A program made the position numbers and the translations under genes. Positions 7,679-14,136 of a stretch of 16,906 nucleotides of DNA are shown here, one piece after another (the first letter of the stretch is position 1; each line of letters opens with the position of its first letter). The notes beneath the pieces are model-generated. The model saw nothing but the letters and a program-made list of their open reading frames with translations, searched no databases and had not been told where the DNA came from. Source of the stretch: Bifidobacterium sp. (GTDB lineage Bacteria; Actinomycetota; Actinomycetes; Actinomycetales; Bifidobacteriaceae); NCBI GenBank assembly GCA_022739095.1, contig JAIJEI010000020.1:1-16906 (forward strand). The letters run 5' to 3'.

Positions 7679-7947
7679 AGACGCACGTGCTTCCCCATAT
7701 CGGCGAGGAAACGATCCGCGTCCCGGGCGATGATTTGTCCGTCGGCCTGATATTCTTCGGCGATTTTATTCGTACAATCCTCGATGGTTTTGCCGCACAT
7801 CAGACCGTCAAGGATAATCCGGCCTATTTCGTTGACCTGCAGATATTCACCGGTGTCGTTGACGAAGACGATTGCCCCGCCCTCCTTGGGATACAGGGAT
7901 ATCTGATTCCTCAGACTGATGCTTGTCTGTGTGTCATCGGCTTGCAT
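7675..7947 (-). CDS. lasB1: PqqD/RRE-type lasso leader-binding protein (B1)
   Basis: The 90-residue product is the RiPP recognition element of split lasso systems. It binds the Tyr/Pro part of the LasA leader and hands the peptide to LasB2. The PqqD-like winged fold is visible as three beta strands (ISLYPKEGGAIVFVND, GEYLQVNE) followed by helices (IGRIILDGLMCGKTIEDC, NKIAEEYQ, DADRFLADMGKH). The start is ATG 7947 with AGGTGG seven bases upstream. It overlaps the lasC end by 14 bases and the lasB2 start by four. Length and order (C-B1-B2-D) are those expected of actinobacterial lasso operons. Confidence 0.9.
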   Translation of the reverse strand: MQADDTQTSISLRNQISLYPKEGGAIVFVNDTGEYLQVNEIGRIILDGLMCGKTIEDCTNKIAEEYQADGQIIARDADRFLADMGKHVRL

Positions 7948-9565
7948 GTCTCAGCCACCTTTCCACTGCTGCTACTCGTTGCATTTCAAACAGGAATGTG
8001 ATGTCGGGCATTGGCATCGAGGCGGAGCGTCTTATCGCAGGTACATCGATCAGTCCTTCCTCATCCAGTATTCCTCCGATGAGTGAGGTGAGAAGCTTAT
8101 CCTTCGAACGATGCCACGCCAAATACAGCGAATATGAATGATCGCCTTTGGTGGATCGGCGGAATATTGCTTCGGGTGCAATACCCTTCAGTGCTTGGTA
8201 GAGTACCGCCTTATGCAGTCCTTTCTGATTGCGCGCACTAATCGGGGTATTGAGAGCACAGTCCACCATTACTTGATCGAGGTAAGGAGAACGGAACGTT
8301 ATGTTTTCTGGCGCAAACATCCGGCTGGCCTCATTGAGCATCCGTGCTTGTATCGCGAGAGAGTAAAGGGCCTGATGACGGCTTCGGTCGGGATTCAATG
8401 GCTGGATGTCCTCATGTTCCAATTGATATATGACCGTGCTGTGTAGGAGTTCTCGCGCCTTGCTGGTCAAGAAATCGGGAATGTGGATGGCATCGTGCCA
8501 TCCACAGGGCATGATGCGACGTGTCGATCTACATTCGGCGATTCGGAACGATGAACTCAGCTCATCGCCGAGACTAGTATCATCAATTAAGTCATGTATT
8601 GCTTGACACATCGACATGCGGTAATCCGCACTATATCGTTTCGCTGTGTCCCATATGCGAGTGGGATGCTCACGCAGACAGCTCCATGCGGAGGCCGGCA
8701 GCGACGCGAATAATTCATCTCCTCCGAAACCTGTGACATGAATATGGGGAGTACCGTCGCCCAGTTCGGCTATACGGCTGAAATAACCCTCGATGTCACT
8801 CCAATAGATTGGTTCTTCAGGCTTCATGCCATTGGGGTATTCATCACAGACCGTGAATGATTTATTGCCGTCGGCGACCATGCCGAGATTGGTAAGTGAT
8901 AGTCGAATGTCTGTGGCGATCCCGACTGCCCATTCGGCATCGTGATTGTCCGGGTCATCAGGCATCTCATGGTATAGAGCCATGTGTGCTTCGGTGCGAC
9001 TGAACACGTATGCGGTGGCGGCAGAATCCGTTCCGCCCGACACATCGACTGATATCGGCGCCTCGCGCGACCAGTGATTCGCCAGCACCGTAAATCGTGC
9101 TTTTAGTGCTGACACGAGCTCTTGTTCCGAATTATGAATGTTCTGCAGCGGATTTGATGATGTGTATCGAGGTTGTTGACACCCATCGATGTGCAGTGTC
9201 GTTGACACCGGCACGGAATGTATCCCCTTCCAGAAGGAAGCATCTCCTTGAAGGCTGTTGGGGAGGGAGGGTACCAGCTCCATTGCTATGCGTTCCCAGT
9301 TCAAGGATCGTTTTTTCGATTGAACGAGCCGGAGCGCGCTATCCGATATGACAGGTTTGTTTCCGTCATCAGTCCAAAACAGACGATTGCCGCTCAGCAT
9401 AGGTATATTGACAATTGTCTTCGCGGTAGTCGCGCCATTGTCGCACCATTCATTTTGGGACTTCCTATGACGGTTGGCTGCGATCTGTTCCGAATGCTCA
9501 TGCATAAGCGGCAATGCTCTTTCCTGACGGCTCATCATGCCATTTGATTGGAGCCGCGCCTGCAT
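7934..9565 (-). CDS. lasC: Lasso cyclase, asparagine-synthetase homologue
   Basis: The 543-residue product has the Asn-synthetase-B fold used by lasso cyclases. It activates the side-chain carboxylate of the ring Asp as an AMP ester and closes the macrolactam with the new N-terminal amine. The ATP-pyrophosphatase loop is SVDVSGGTDSAA (SGGTDS at 176-181), and a second conserved block is GFGGDELF at 279-286. The C-terminal part has FRSPYLDQVMVD and KGLHKAVLYQALKGIAPEAIFRRSTKGD, as in the family. The N-terminal glutaminase-like domain lacks the Cys2 nucleophile of true Asn synthetases, as expected for a cyclase. ATG 9565 follows AAGGAG by eight bases and lies 45 bases after lasA. Base composition is near 50% GC, lower than in the flanking modules. 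Confidence 0.92.
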   Translation of the reverse strand: MQARLQSNGMMSRQERALPLMHEHSEQIAANRHRKSQNEWCDNGATTAKTIVNIPMLSGNRLFWTDDGNKPVISDSALRLVQSKKRSLNWERIAMELVPSLPNSLQGDASFWKGIHSVPVSTTLHIDGCQQPRYTSSNPLQNIHNSEQELVSALKARFTVLANHWSREAPISVDVSGGTDSAATAYVFSRTEAHMALYHEMPDDPDNHDAEWAVGIATDIRLSLTNLGMVADGNKSFTVCDEYPNGMKPEEPIYWSDIEGYFSRIAELGDGTPHIHVTGFGGDELFASLPASAWSCLREHPTRIWDTAKRYSADYRMSMCQAIHDLIDDTSLGDELSSSFRIAECRSTRRIMPCGWHDAIHIPDFLTSKARELLHSTVIYQLEHEDIQPLNPDRSRHQALYSLAIQARMLNEASRMFAPENITFRSPYLDQVMVDCALNTPISARNQKGLHKAVLYQALKGIAPEAIFRRSTKGDHSYSLYLAWHRSKDKLLTSLIGGILDEEGLIDVPAIRRSASMPMPDITFLFEMQRVAAVERWLRHASR

Positions 9566-9610
9566 ATCGAGCGCTCCTTATACGTGGCGTGAAATTGATG
9601 TCCAGTCCGA

Positions 9611-9739
9611 TTAGTTCGATCCCCAAGGGAACGGTGCCTTGGCTCCGCCGATATCGACATACTTACCGAACCATAAGCCATTGGTGGCTTCGCGGAACGA
9701 AGCGATGGTCTCCACCGTAGGGGCTATATACTGCTTCAT
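9611..9739 (-). CDS. lasA: Lasso peptide precursor
   Basis: The product is 42 residues, from ATG 9739 with GGAG seven bases upstream, to TAA. The leader MKQYIAPTVETIASFREATN fits the actinobacterial pattern YxxPxLxxxGxFxxxT: Y4, P7, V9 in place of L, A13 in place of G, F15, and T19 at the penultimate leader position. Cleavage after N20 gives a 22-residue core beginning with G21. The ring is predicted as GLWFGKYVD, with an isopeptide bond from G21 to D29 (core G1 to D9). The 13-residue tail has A35-P36-F37-P38-W39 and ends GSN, giving bulky residues that could lock the thread. There is no cysteine, so it is a class II lasso peptide. It is directly upstream of the cyclase. I cannot match the core to a named lasso peptide from memory. 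Confidence 0.92.
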   Translation of the reverse strand: MKQYIAPTVETIASFREATNGLWFGKYVDIGGAKAPFPWGSN

Positions 9740-9771
9740 GATCAACTCCCTAGTTCATTGATAGGTTGGAC

Positions 9772-9789
9772 TGCATGTGGGCACATGCA
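9772..9789. promoter_or_regulatory. Short palindrome in the lasA 5' region
   Basis: TGCATGTG at 9772-9779 and CACATGCA at 9782-9789 are perfect inverted repeats around GG. They lie 33 bases before the lasA start, just downstream of the proposed promoter. This could be an operator within the leader or a small mRNA hairpin. Only the symmetry is seen. Confidence 0.35.
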
Positions 9790-9793
9790 ATTC

Positions 9794-9823
9794 CAGTTAA
9801 TCCGTCATAGAGTGCATATCCAA
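9794..9823 (-). promoter_or_regulatory. Candidate lasA promoter
   Basis: On the minus strand, TTGGAT (9823-9818), 17 bases and TTAACT (9800-9795, followed by G) make a weak -35/-10 pair. The same arrangement, TTGGGA-16-TTAACTG, lies upstream of the orphan ATPase. In both cases the dyad core ends 37-38 bases before TTAACTG, so I infer an activator-dependent promoter. Similarity to the consensus -10 is poor. Confidence 0.35.
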
Positions 9824-9826
9824 GGA

Positions 9827-9870
9827 AGAGCTGGGTGTTTGTCATCTTCAGATGACAAACACCCAGCTCT
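9827..9870. promoter_or_regulatory. Dyad element, copy 2 (21-bp arms)
   Basis: A perfect inverted repeat: 9827-9847 pairs with 9850-9870 around TC. The core is TTTGTCATCT / AGATGACAAA and the outer part is AGAGCTGGGTG / CACCCAGCTCT. It begins 10 bases after the orphan ATPase stop and about 90 bases before lasA. No T-run follows on either strand, so it is not a standard terminator, although a 21-bp RNA stem would be very stable. Confidence 0.7.
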
Positions 9871-9880
9871 CAAAAGTGAG

Positions 9881-10600
9881 TTAGTCGTGTAGAGACGGAA
9901 AAAACTGTCTCAACGTGTCGTGGTTATTTCGAAGTTGACCGAGAGAACCTTCTCGCGTCACCATGCCCCTATTTAGAATCACTACATCATCGGCGATTGA
10001 TTCCACTCGCTCGTCCGGCTCGGATGAAATCAGCATCGCTACGCCACGGTTTGCCTGTTTCCGTATCTGCTCTTGCACCCATGCCGTGCTGCGCTGGTCA
10101 AGGCCTTGGAATGGCTCGTCCATTATCAGGGCCTTCGGGTTACTCAGTAGTGCTACTGCGAACCTGATTTTTACAGTATCGATCACTGTGAGAGCTTTGA
10201 GCTTGCATGAAAGAACGCTTTGTAATCCGGTCATCTGAACGACATGGTTCAAATGAGTATCCGGCGCACCGGACCAGAGGGCTTTCCATCGTAGATAGGT
10301 TCCTGCCGAACAGTAAGAGGAATGAGGAATCGTGGTGGGCACAGCAGCCACTGCAGTCTTTGGATCGTCAAGCCGGATATAGGGCTTTCCACAGATGAGG
10401 ATCTGCCCTGAACTTGGCGTTTCAAGATTGAGCAGTATACGCAGGATGCTTGTTTTCCCGGCGTTTATGGGGCCTATCAGAGCTGTGACGCGACCGGCAT
10501 AAGCGGCAAAAGAGACGCCTCGTAGTTCGCGGCCAGCATGGCTAAGGGAAACGTTCTCCAAAGCGAGAATAGGGGCAGCGGGATTCGGCAGCTTGTACAT
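9881..10600 (-). CDS. Orphan ABC ATPase with degenerate signature and H-loop
   Basis: ATG 10600 follows AAGGAA by five bases; the product has 239 residues. Walker A is present (GPINAGKTS, 43-51), as are Walker B ALIMDEP (157-163) and D-loop GLD (166-168). The signature LSGGQ position reads LTVID (137-141), and the H-switch position in MLISSEPDE is E194 instead of His. No clear Q-loop glutamine is visible around 84-92. The general plan is that of DRA/BcrA-like peptide-export or immunity ATPases, but no permease gene is adjacent. It may bind ATP without normal hydrolysis, partner a distant permease or the ATPase-less LasD, or be decaying. It lies between RR2 and lasA, with a dyad on each side, suggesting a role linked to the lasso peptide (export or self-protection). 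Confidence 0.8.
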   Translation of the reverse strand: MYKLPNPAAPILALENVSLSHAGRELRGVSFAAYAGRVTALIGPINAGKTSILRILLNLETPSSGQILICGKPYIRLDDPKTAVAAVPTTIPHSSYCSAGTYLRWKALWSGAPDTHLNHVVQMTGLQSVLSCKLKALTVIDTVKIRFAVALLSNPKALIMDEPFQGLDQRSTAWVQEQIRKQANRGVAMLISSEPDERVESIADDVVILNRGMVTREGSLGQLRNNHDTLRQFFPSLHD

Positions 10601-10643
10601 TGATTTCCTTTCCTTGCCTCACCCAAGCCGCAAAAATCGAAGT

Positions 10644-10653
10644 CCCCCCCCCC
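10644..10653 (-). repeat. G10 homopolymer tract in the ATPase 5' region
   Basis: Ten C on + (ten G on the minus strand), 43-53 bases before ATG 10600. Tracts of this length are prone to slipped-strand mispairing. It falls in the leader, outside the reading frame: the frame shared with the ATPase meets a TGA just before its start. Confidence 0.6.
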
Positions 10654-10743
10654 TAAGTGCATTTATGAAGTGCAATCTCGAATAGGGGATGGTAGAAGTG
10701 ACATGATAGGTTGTGCCTCACATGCCTGAGTGACATATATATT

Positions 10744-10772
10744 CAGTTAAGCAGGATTAATTGTTTTCCCAA
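10744..10772 (-). promoter_or_regulatory. Candidate promoter of the orphan ATPase
   Basis: On the minus strand, TTGGGA (10772-10767), 16 bases, then TTAACTG (10750-10744). It follows the dyad core by 16 bases and mirrors the arrangement before lasA. The predicted transcript has a leader of about 140 bases containing the G10 tract. Confidence 0.35.
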
Positions 10773-10779
10773 GAACAGA

Positions 10780-10819
10780 ATCGTGGTGTTTGTCATCTGA
10801 AGATGACAAACACCACGAT
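10780..10819. promoter_or_regulatory. Dyad element, copy 3 (19-bp arms)
   Basis: A perfect inverted repeat: 10780-10798 pairs with 10801-10819 around GA. The core is identical to that of copy 2, and the outer part ATCGTGGTG / CACCACGAT differs from copy 2 yet still pairs fully. It begins 18 bases after the RR2 stop and lies about 180 bases before the orphan ATPase. A lone half-site TTTGTCATCT occurs at 10875-10884 inside the RR2 C-terminus. Confidence 0.7.
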
Positions 10820-10837
10820 AGAAGTGAGCGAAACGTT

Positions 10838-11566
10838 TCATTCATTGCCAGTGGAAAACCTAGTGGCGCTTTCGTTTGTCATCTGATCCAGGCCTGCTTG
10901 ATACCAAGCTATGACGATTTGAACTCGGTCTCGCATGTGCATTTTGGCCAGTACCCGACTCACTGTTCTTCGTACCGATGCCGTCTCGATGAACATGCGC
11001 TCGGATATTTCCTGATTGGACAGTCCTGTCGCGACGAGCTCCGCTACCTCATGCTCCCGTTTGGAAAGGCTGTTGAACAGCCCCCGAAGTAATTTGATAC
11101 GGGCGTTATCCGATATGGTCCTGACACCACGGTTAATCACTTCGCCTGTGATACGCGGGGTCAGAATGGCATCGCCGTTATATACGGCATGAACAGCATC
11201 ACGTAATTGCCTCGGCGTGGCATCCTTAAGCAGGAAACCCGAAGCTCCTCGCGCCAGACCGTCGAAAGCGTAGTCGTCTTCATCGTAAGTGGTCAGAATC
11301 AGTATTCTGATTTGGGGGAATTCCTCTTTGATGATGCCTGTCGCCTCGATGCCGTCCATGACCGGCATGCGCACGTCCATGAGAATTACATCGGGCAATT
11401 GATGAGGCGACTCTCGCAGATACCCGATTGCCTGGGCCCCATCCGCAGCCTGACAGCTGACGATGATGTCTGGAGCGTTGTTCAGCATCATCATGAATCC
11501 CGTTCTGGCTCCACGCATGTCATCGACCAGCATGACCCGAATGACGTCGCTTCTTGGATCCTTCAT
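10838..11566 (-). CDS. NarL-type response regulator RR2
   Basis: The intact product has 242 residues, from ATG 11566 with GGAGGTAAGG directly upstream. The receiver has D15/D16, phosphoacceptor D64 in LMDVRMPVMDG, the TTYDED switch region and the LLKD lysine. The LuxR-type HTH starts near residue 165 (LSKREHEVAELVATGLSNQEISERMF), with recognition helix ETASVRRTVSRVL and dimer helix KMHMRDRVQIVIAWYQ. It resembles RR1 throughout, including the recognition helix. It lies 13 bases after HK2, forming one two-component operon. Because its operon is immediately upstream of the lasso genes and dyads occur before HK2, before the ATPase and before lasA, it is the leading candidate regulator of all three; that is an inference. 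Confidence 0.93.
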   Translation of the reverse strand: MKDPRSDVIRVMLVDDMRGARTGFMMMLNNAPDIIVSCQAADGAQAIGYLRESPHQLPDVILMDVRMPVMDGIEATGIIKEEFPQIRILILTTYDEDDYAFDGLARGASGFLLKDATPRQLRDAVHAVYNGDAILTPRITGEVINRGVRTISDNARIKLLRGLFNSLSKREHEVAELVATGLSNQEISERMFIETASVRRTVSRVLAKMHMRDRVQIVIAWYQAGLDQMTNESATRFSTGNE

Positions 11567-11579
11567 CCTTACCTCCGTC

Positions 11580-12968
11580 TTATGGAATCAGTGCTTTGAC
11601 CGTCCAGCCGCTTTCGGATGGGCCATATGAGAGCGTGCCTCCTACTTTCGCGATCCTTTGCGCCAACCGGCTCAGCCCCGTCCCGCCCCTCGCATTGTTT
11701 TTCCTAGCGACCTCGTTCCTTTGTCGTCCATACGTGTGGCCATTATTCCGAATCGAGATCGATGTGCCGCCATTTTCGAGATGATCCCAAGCTACAGCAA
11801 CACGAGTAAGTCCGCTGCCATGCCTGAGAGCATTGGTCAGAGCCTCACGGGTGATGGCGAAGCACAGGTCGGAACGGCGTGGATCGTCAACTCGACTTCC
11901 TGTTTCGGTGAATATGACAATGATGCCGGTCGAACGAATATGCTCAAGTACCGGTCTGATATCATCCCAATCCCGTAGACGTAGTACGTCATCCTGATTC
12001 ACGGGCTCGGGCCCCACACGATTGATAGGTGTGTTTGCTTCTTCCTCGTTGAAGACCTTCAGAATACGTCGCGTGTTCCCCAGGCTTTCTTTCGCTATCG
12101 ATGAGATTTCGGCGAAAGCGCCAGCCAGCTGCGGATTGGCGTCGTTGCCGGTTCTTGCGCAGTCCTCTCCTCCTTGGGACAGCGCAATGATCGAGGTGAG
12201 TCCATGGCCGACACTGTCATGCAATTCATTGGCCATACGAAGTCGCCGCTCAGTTTTGTTCTTTTCCTCCGCCAACACCGCGGCACGCCATTGCGCCTCA
12301 GACAGTCGCCGGTTTGCCGCATGACGATCACGTGCTATGGACAGCAACGAGGATATGATTCCGACAGCCGCGATAGCGTACAGGAGCAACAAGTAGTGCG
12401 GCTGCAGATAAGATGGATAAGAATATTGGGACATGATGATGATGATCATGCCCAAAGCACACATGGCCTGACCATACAAGGGCAGTCGGATGCATAGGTA
12501 AATGACAACGAGAAACGCAACCTGCGTGTAGGAATGCAGTACAATTCCGAATGACACCCCCAAAAATAACTCGACGAGCTCCAACGTCAGCAGCATCAAA
12601 GGGCTTTTTGCCCGAACCATCACGCTGACGGCACCCAACAAGAACAACAGAAGAAAATACCAAATGCCGGATCCTTCGTCCAGAAATCGGATGAGGGAAT
12701 AGTCCGTGCCGACAGTCGCTCGGGATTGCGCATAATCACGAAATAGTATTCCCAGCGTTCCCAGGATACATAACGTCGTCGCGATAAAACGAAGCAGTTT
12801 TTCCCCTCTCAGCTGATGAGCCCATGCCGATAGCCGATCCCCGAACGTGATGGACAACGCACGAGAGCTGTCCGGCGACTGCTCCAAACCAGCTTGAGCG
12901 GTGAAATAATCTTCGGTGTCCTGCACATTTGCCTTCTTCGCCGCTTCCCCGATAATACAACTCTTCAT
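11580..12968 (-). CDS. HisKA_3-type sensor histidine kinase HK2
   Basis: I take ATG 12968 (462 residues). GTG 12926 with AAGAAGG five bases upstream is a real alternative, since the first start has only a distant GGAAAG. About five hydrophobic segments (60-76, 102-118, 123-160, 170-181, 191-211) make a membrane sensor. A coiled linker (EEKNKTERRLRMANE) leads to the phosphoacceptor H250 in ELHDSVGHGL. The HATPase has N-box REALTNALRHG (N379) and G-box GGTGLSRLAQRI. It is a paralogue of HK1 (HDSVGHGLT, the WDDIRPVLEH/WDDIRPILAH region and the FTETG motif are shared). The frame extends further upstream, but that part contains the dyad and has no coding character. The pairing with RR2 is firm from gene order. 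Confidence 0.9.
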   Translation of the reverse strand: MKSCIIGEAAKKANVQDTEDYFTAQAGLEQSPDSSRALSITFGDRLSAWAHQLRGEKLLRFIATTLCILGTLGILFRDYAQSRATVGTDYSLIRFLDEGSGIWYFLLLFLLGAVSVMVRAKSPLMLLTLELVELFLGVSFGIVLHSYTQVAFLVVIYLCIRLPLYGQAMCALGMIIIIMSQYSYPSYLQPHYLLLLYAIAAVGIISSLLSIARDRHAANRRLSEAQWRAAVLAEEKNKTERRLRMANELHDSVGHGLTSIIALSQGGEDCARTGNDANPQLAGAFAEISSIAKESLGNTRRILKVFNEEEANTPINRVGPEPVNQDDVLRLRDWDDIRPVLEHIRSTGIIVIFTETGSRVDDPRRSDLCFAITREALTNALRHGSGLTRVAVAWDHLENGGTSISIRNNGHTYGRQRNEVARKNNARGGTGLSRLAQRIAKVGGTLSYGPSESGWTVKALIP

Positions 12969-13010
12969 TATCGCGGATTCAGGCTTTCCATGTCTACCAG
13001 AGAACTCATA

Positions 13011-13032
13011 TTTGGCATCTCCAGATGACAGA
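13011..13032. promoter_or_regulatory. Dyad element, copy 4 (imperfect)
   Basis: TTTGGCATCT and AGATGACAGA around CC: eight of ten positions pair, and each arm matches the core of the other copies with one change. It lies 43 bases before the HK2 start, where autoregulation by RR2 would be expected. It is also close to the boundary between the lasso region and the GC-rich element backbone. Confidence 0.5.
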
Positions 13033-13420
13033 TCCATCCATTTTGATTTGTGCGCCAGCGCCGATTGCGGAGAGAATGCTCCAGGCGGGGCTGTTCGACA
13101 TACTCTCCGCAATCGGCGTGGGAACGCGGCCCCGGGCCATGCGCTGCGCGCATGACGGTGTTGTCTGGCCGCTCGCGTGCTCGCGGCGGTGGGCCGCGTG
13201 GAATCTGACGAGGGGTTTGCGGCCACCACCAGCATGCCATGCGCTCCGTCTTCGCTTCCTGCGCCGTGTCCCGTGCCGCTCCCGGGCCTGCGCTGCGACG
13301 GCGGACCAGCATGCCGTCTTCGCTATGGCCCGGATCGTCGCGGTCCACGCCTCCGGTCGCTTCGCCTGCGCGCATGGCAGGCGGGTGGTGTCCGAAATGG
13401 AAACCACACGGAAAGGACCG
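13033..13420. other. GC-rich gap without a convincing gene
   Basis: No frame in this 390-base stretch shows protein-like composition or a good start; the long open frames are GC-driven and rich in Arg/Ala/Pro. It contains a 16-bp inverted repeat (13059-13118) and a short direct repeat, ACCAGCATGCC near 13228 and near 13306. It probably holds the promoter of the DUF4192-like gene and may hold a site used by the element (partition, transfer or integration). Confidence 0.4.
13059..13118. repeat. 16-bp inverted repeat, 28-base loop
   Basis: CGCCGATTGCGGAGAG at 13059-13074 is exactly repeated in inverse orientation at 13103-13118. No T-run follows. It sits between the divergent HK2 and DUF4192-like genes, so it is not an ordinary terminator of either. 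A partition (ParB-like binding), recombination or transfer site are possible roles. Confidence 0.55.
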
Positions 13421-14041
13421 ATGGACATGAACGACATGGTGGATACCCGCACGGCGGGAACAGGACTGGCGAAGCGCGTACGCGACGGGTTCCGTCAGGA
13501 CAGGCGGGAGCTTGGCCCCGAGAAGGCGGCCGACAAGTGGTTCGCGCCCCTGATGGACAGGTGGAACGGCCTGCTGTCGCGCGACGGTGGCGGCTTCTCC
13601 CATGAGGAGCGCGTCACGCTGGCGGTGCTGGCGACCGAGTACCTGAGCATGCGGGACGCGCTGATACTCGCCGCGTTGCGCGAAATGGGCGGCGGCGAAC
13701 TGCACATGCTGTACGCCCGGCCGCATTCGATGGAGTCGGCGGCCGTGGTCACGTGCGAACTGTCACGGGCGTTCAAGGACGCCGACTGTCAGCCGGACAT
13801 GCGGCGCTGGGGGCGGGCGACGGCGTTGCTGGAATCGGTGACGGCCGACGCGCCGGACGGGTACGAGGCACAGCCGATGGCGGCGTGCGCGTACCTGATG
13901 TGGATGGCCGACCGTTCGACCGTGGCCGCGGTGCGCGCGCTCAAGGCCTTGGCCTTGGACGAGGACTGTTCGCTGGCGACCCTCGTGCTCGCGGCCGGCG
14001 AGCACGGCATCCGCCCCGCATGGACGGGACGCCGACGCTGA
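13421..14041 (+). CDS. DUF4192-like protein
   Basis: ATG 13421 starts a run of three in-frame ATGs (13421, 13427, 13436) after GGAAAGGA; 13427 has the better spacing. The product has about 206 residues. An N-terminal helical region (LAKRVRDGFRQDRRELGPEKAADKW) leads to ERVTLAVLATEYLSMRDALILAAL. The C-terminal part, PMAACAYLMWMADRSTVAAVRALKAL, then DEDCSLATLVLAAGEHGI, matches the TPR-like end of DUF4192 proteins of actinobacteria. Function is unknown; the family is frequent on actinobacterial plasmids and integrative elements. It is followed by a hairpin and the ParB-like gene, probably in one operon. Confidence 0.7.
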   Translation: MDMNDMVDTRTAGTGLAKRVRDGFRQDRRELGPEKAADKWFAPLMDRWNGLLSRDGGGFSHEERVTLAVLATEYLSMRDALILAALREMGGGELHMLYARPHSMESAAVVTCELSRAFKDADCQPDMRRWGRATALLESVTADAPDGYEAQPMAACAYLMWMADRSTVAAVRALKALALDEDCSLATLVLAAGEHGIRPAWTGRRR

Positions 14042-14071
14042 ACGTCGGGCGTCCCCGCGGATTCAATCCGA

Positions 14072-14099
14072 CCGGGGCCTCCCACGTCGGGAGCCCCGG
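14072..14099 (+). promoter_or_regulatory. Intergenic hairpin before parB-like gene
   Basis: CCGGGG (14072-14077) and CTCCC (14079-14083) pair with GGGAG (14089-14093) and CCCCGG (14094-14099) around ACGTC: 11 bp with a single C bulge. A run of six T lies about 18 bases further on, too far for a classic terminator, and just before the AAGGAG of the next gene. It may lower read-through or protect the downstream mRNA. Confidence 0.4.
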
Positions 14100-14136
14100 C
14101 CAATCCCAATCATCTGATTTTTTCAAGGAGACAATC

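Noticed and set aside
10658..10745. 27-codon ORF (MSLRHVRHNL...) in the leader of the orphan ATPase
   Set aside because: No ribosome binding site, no recognised precursor motif, and it ends just before the G10 tract.
12969..13235. N-terminal extension of HK2 up to 13235
   Set aside because: It runs through the dyad and the 16-bp inverted repeat, is Arg/Ala-rich, and has no ribosome binding site.
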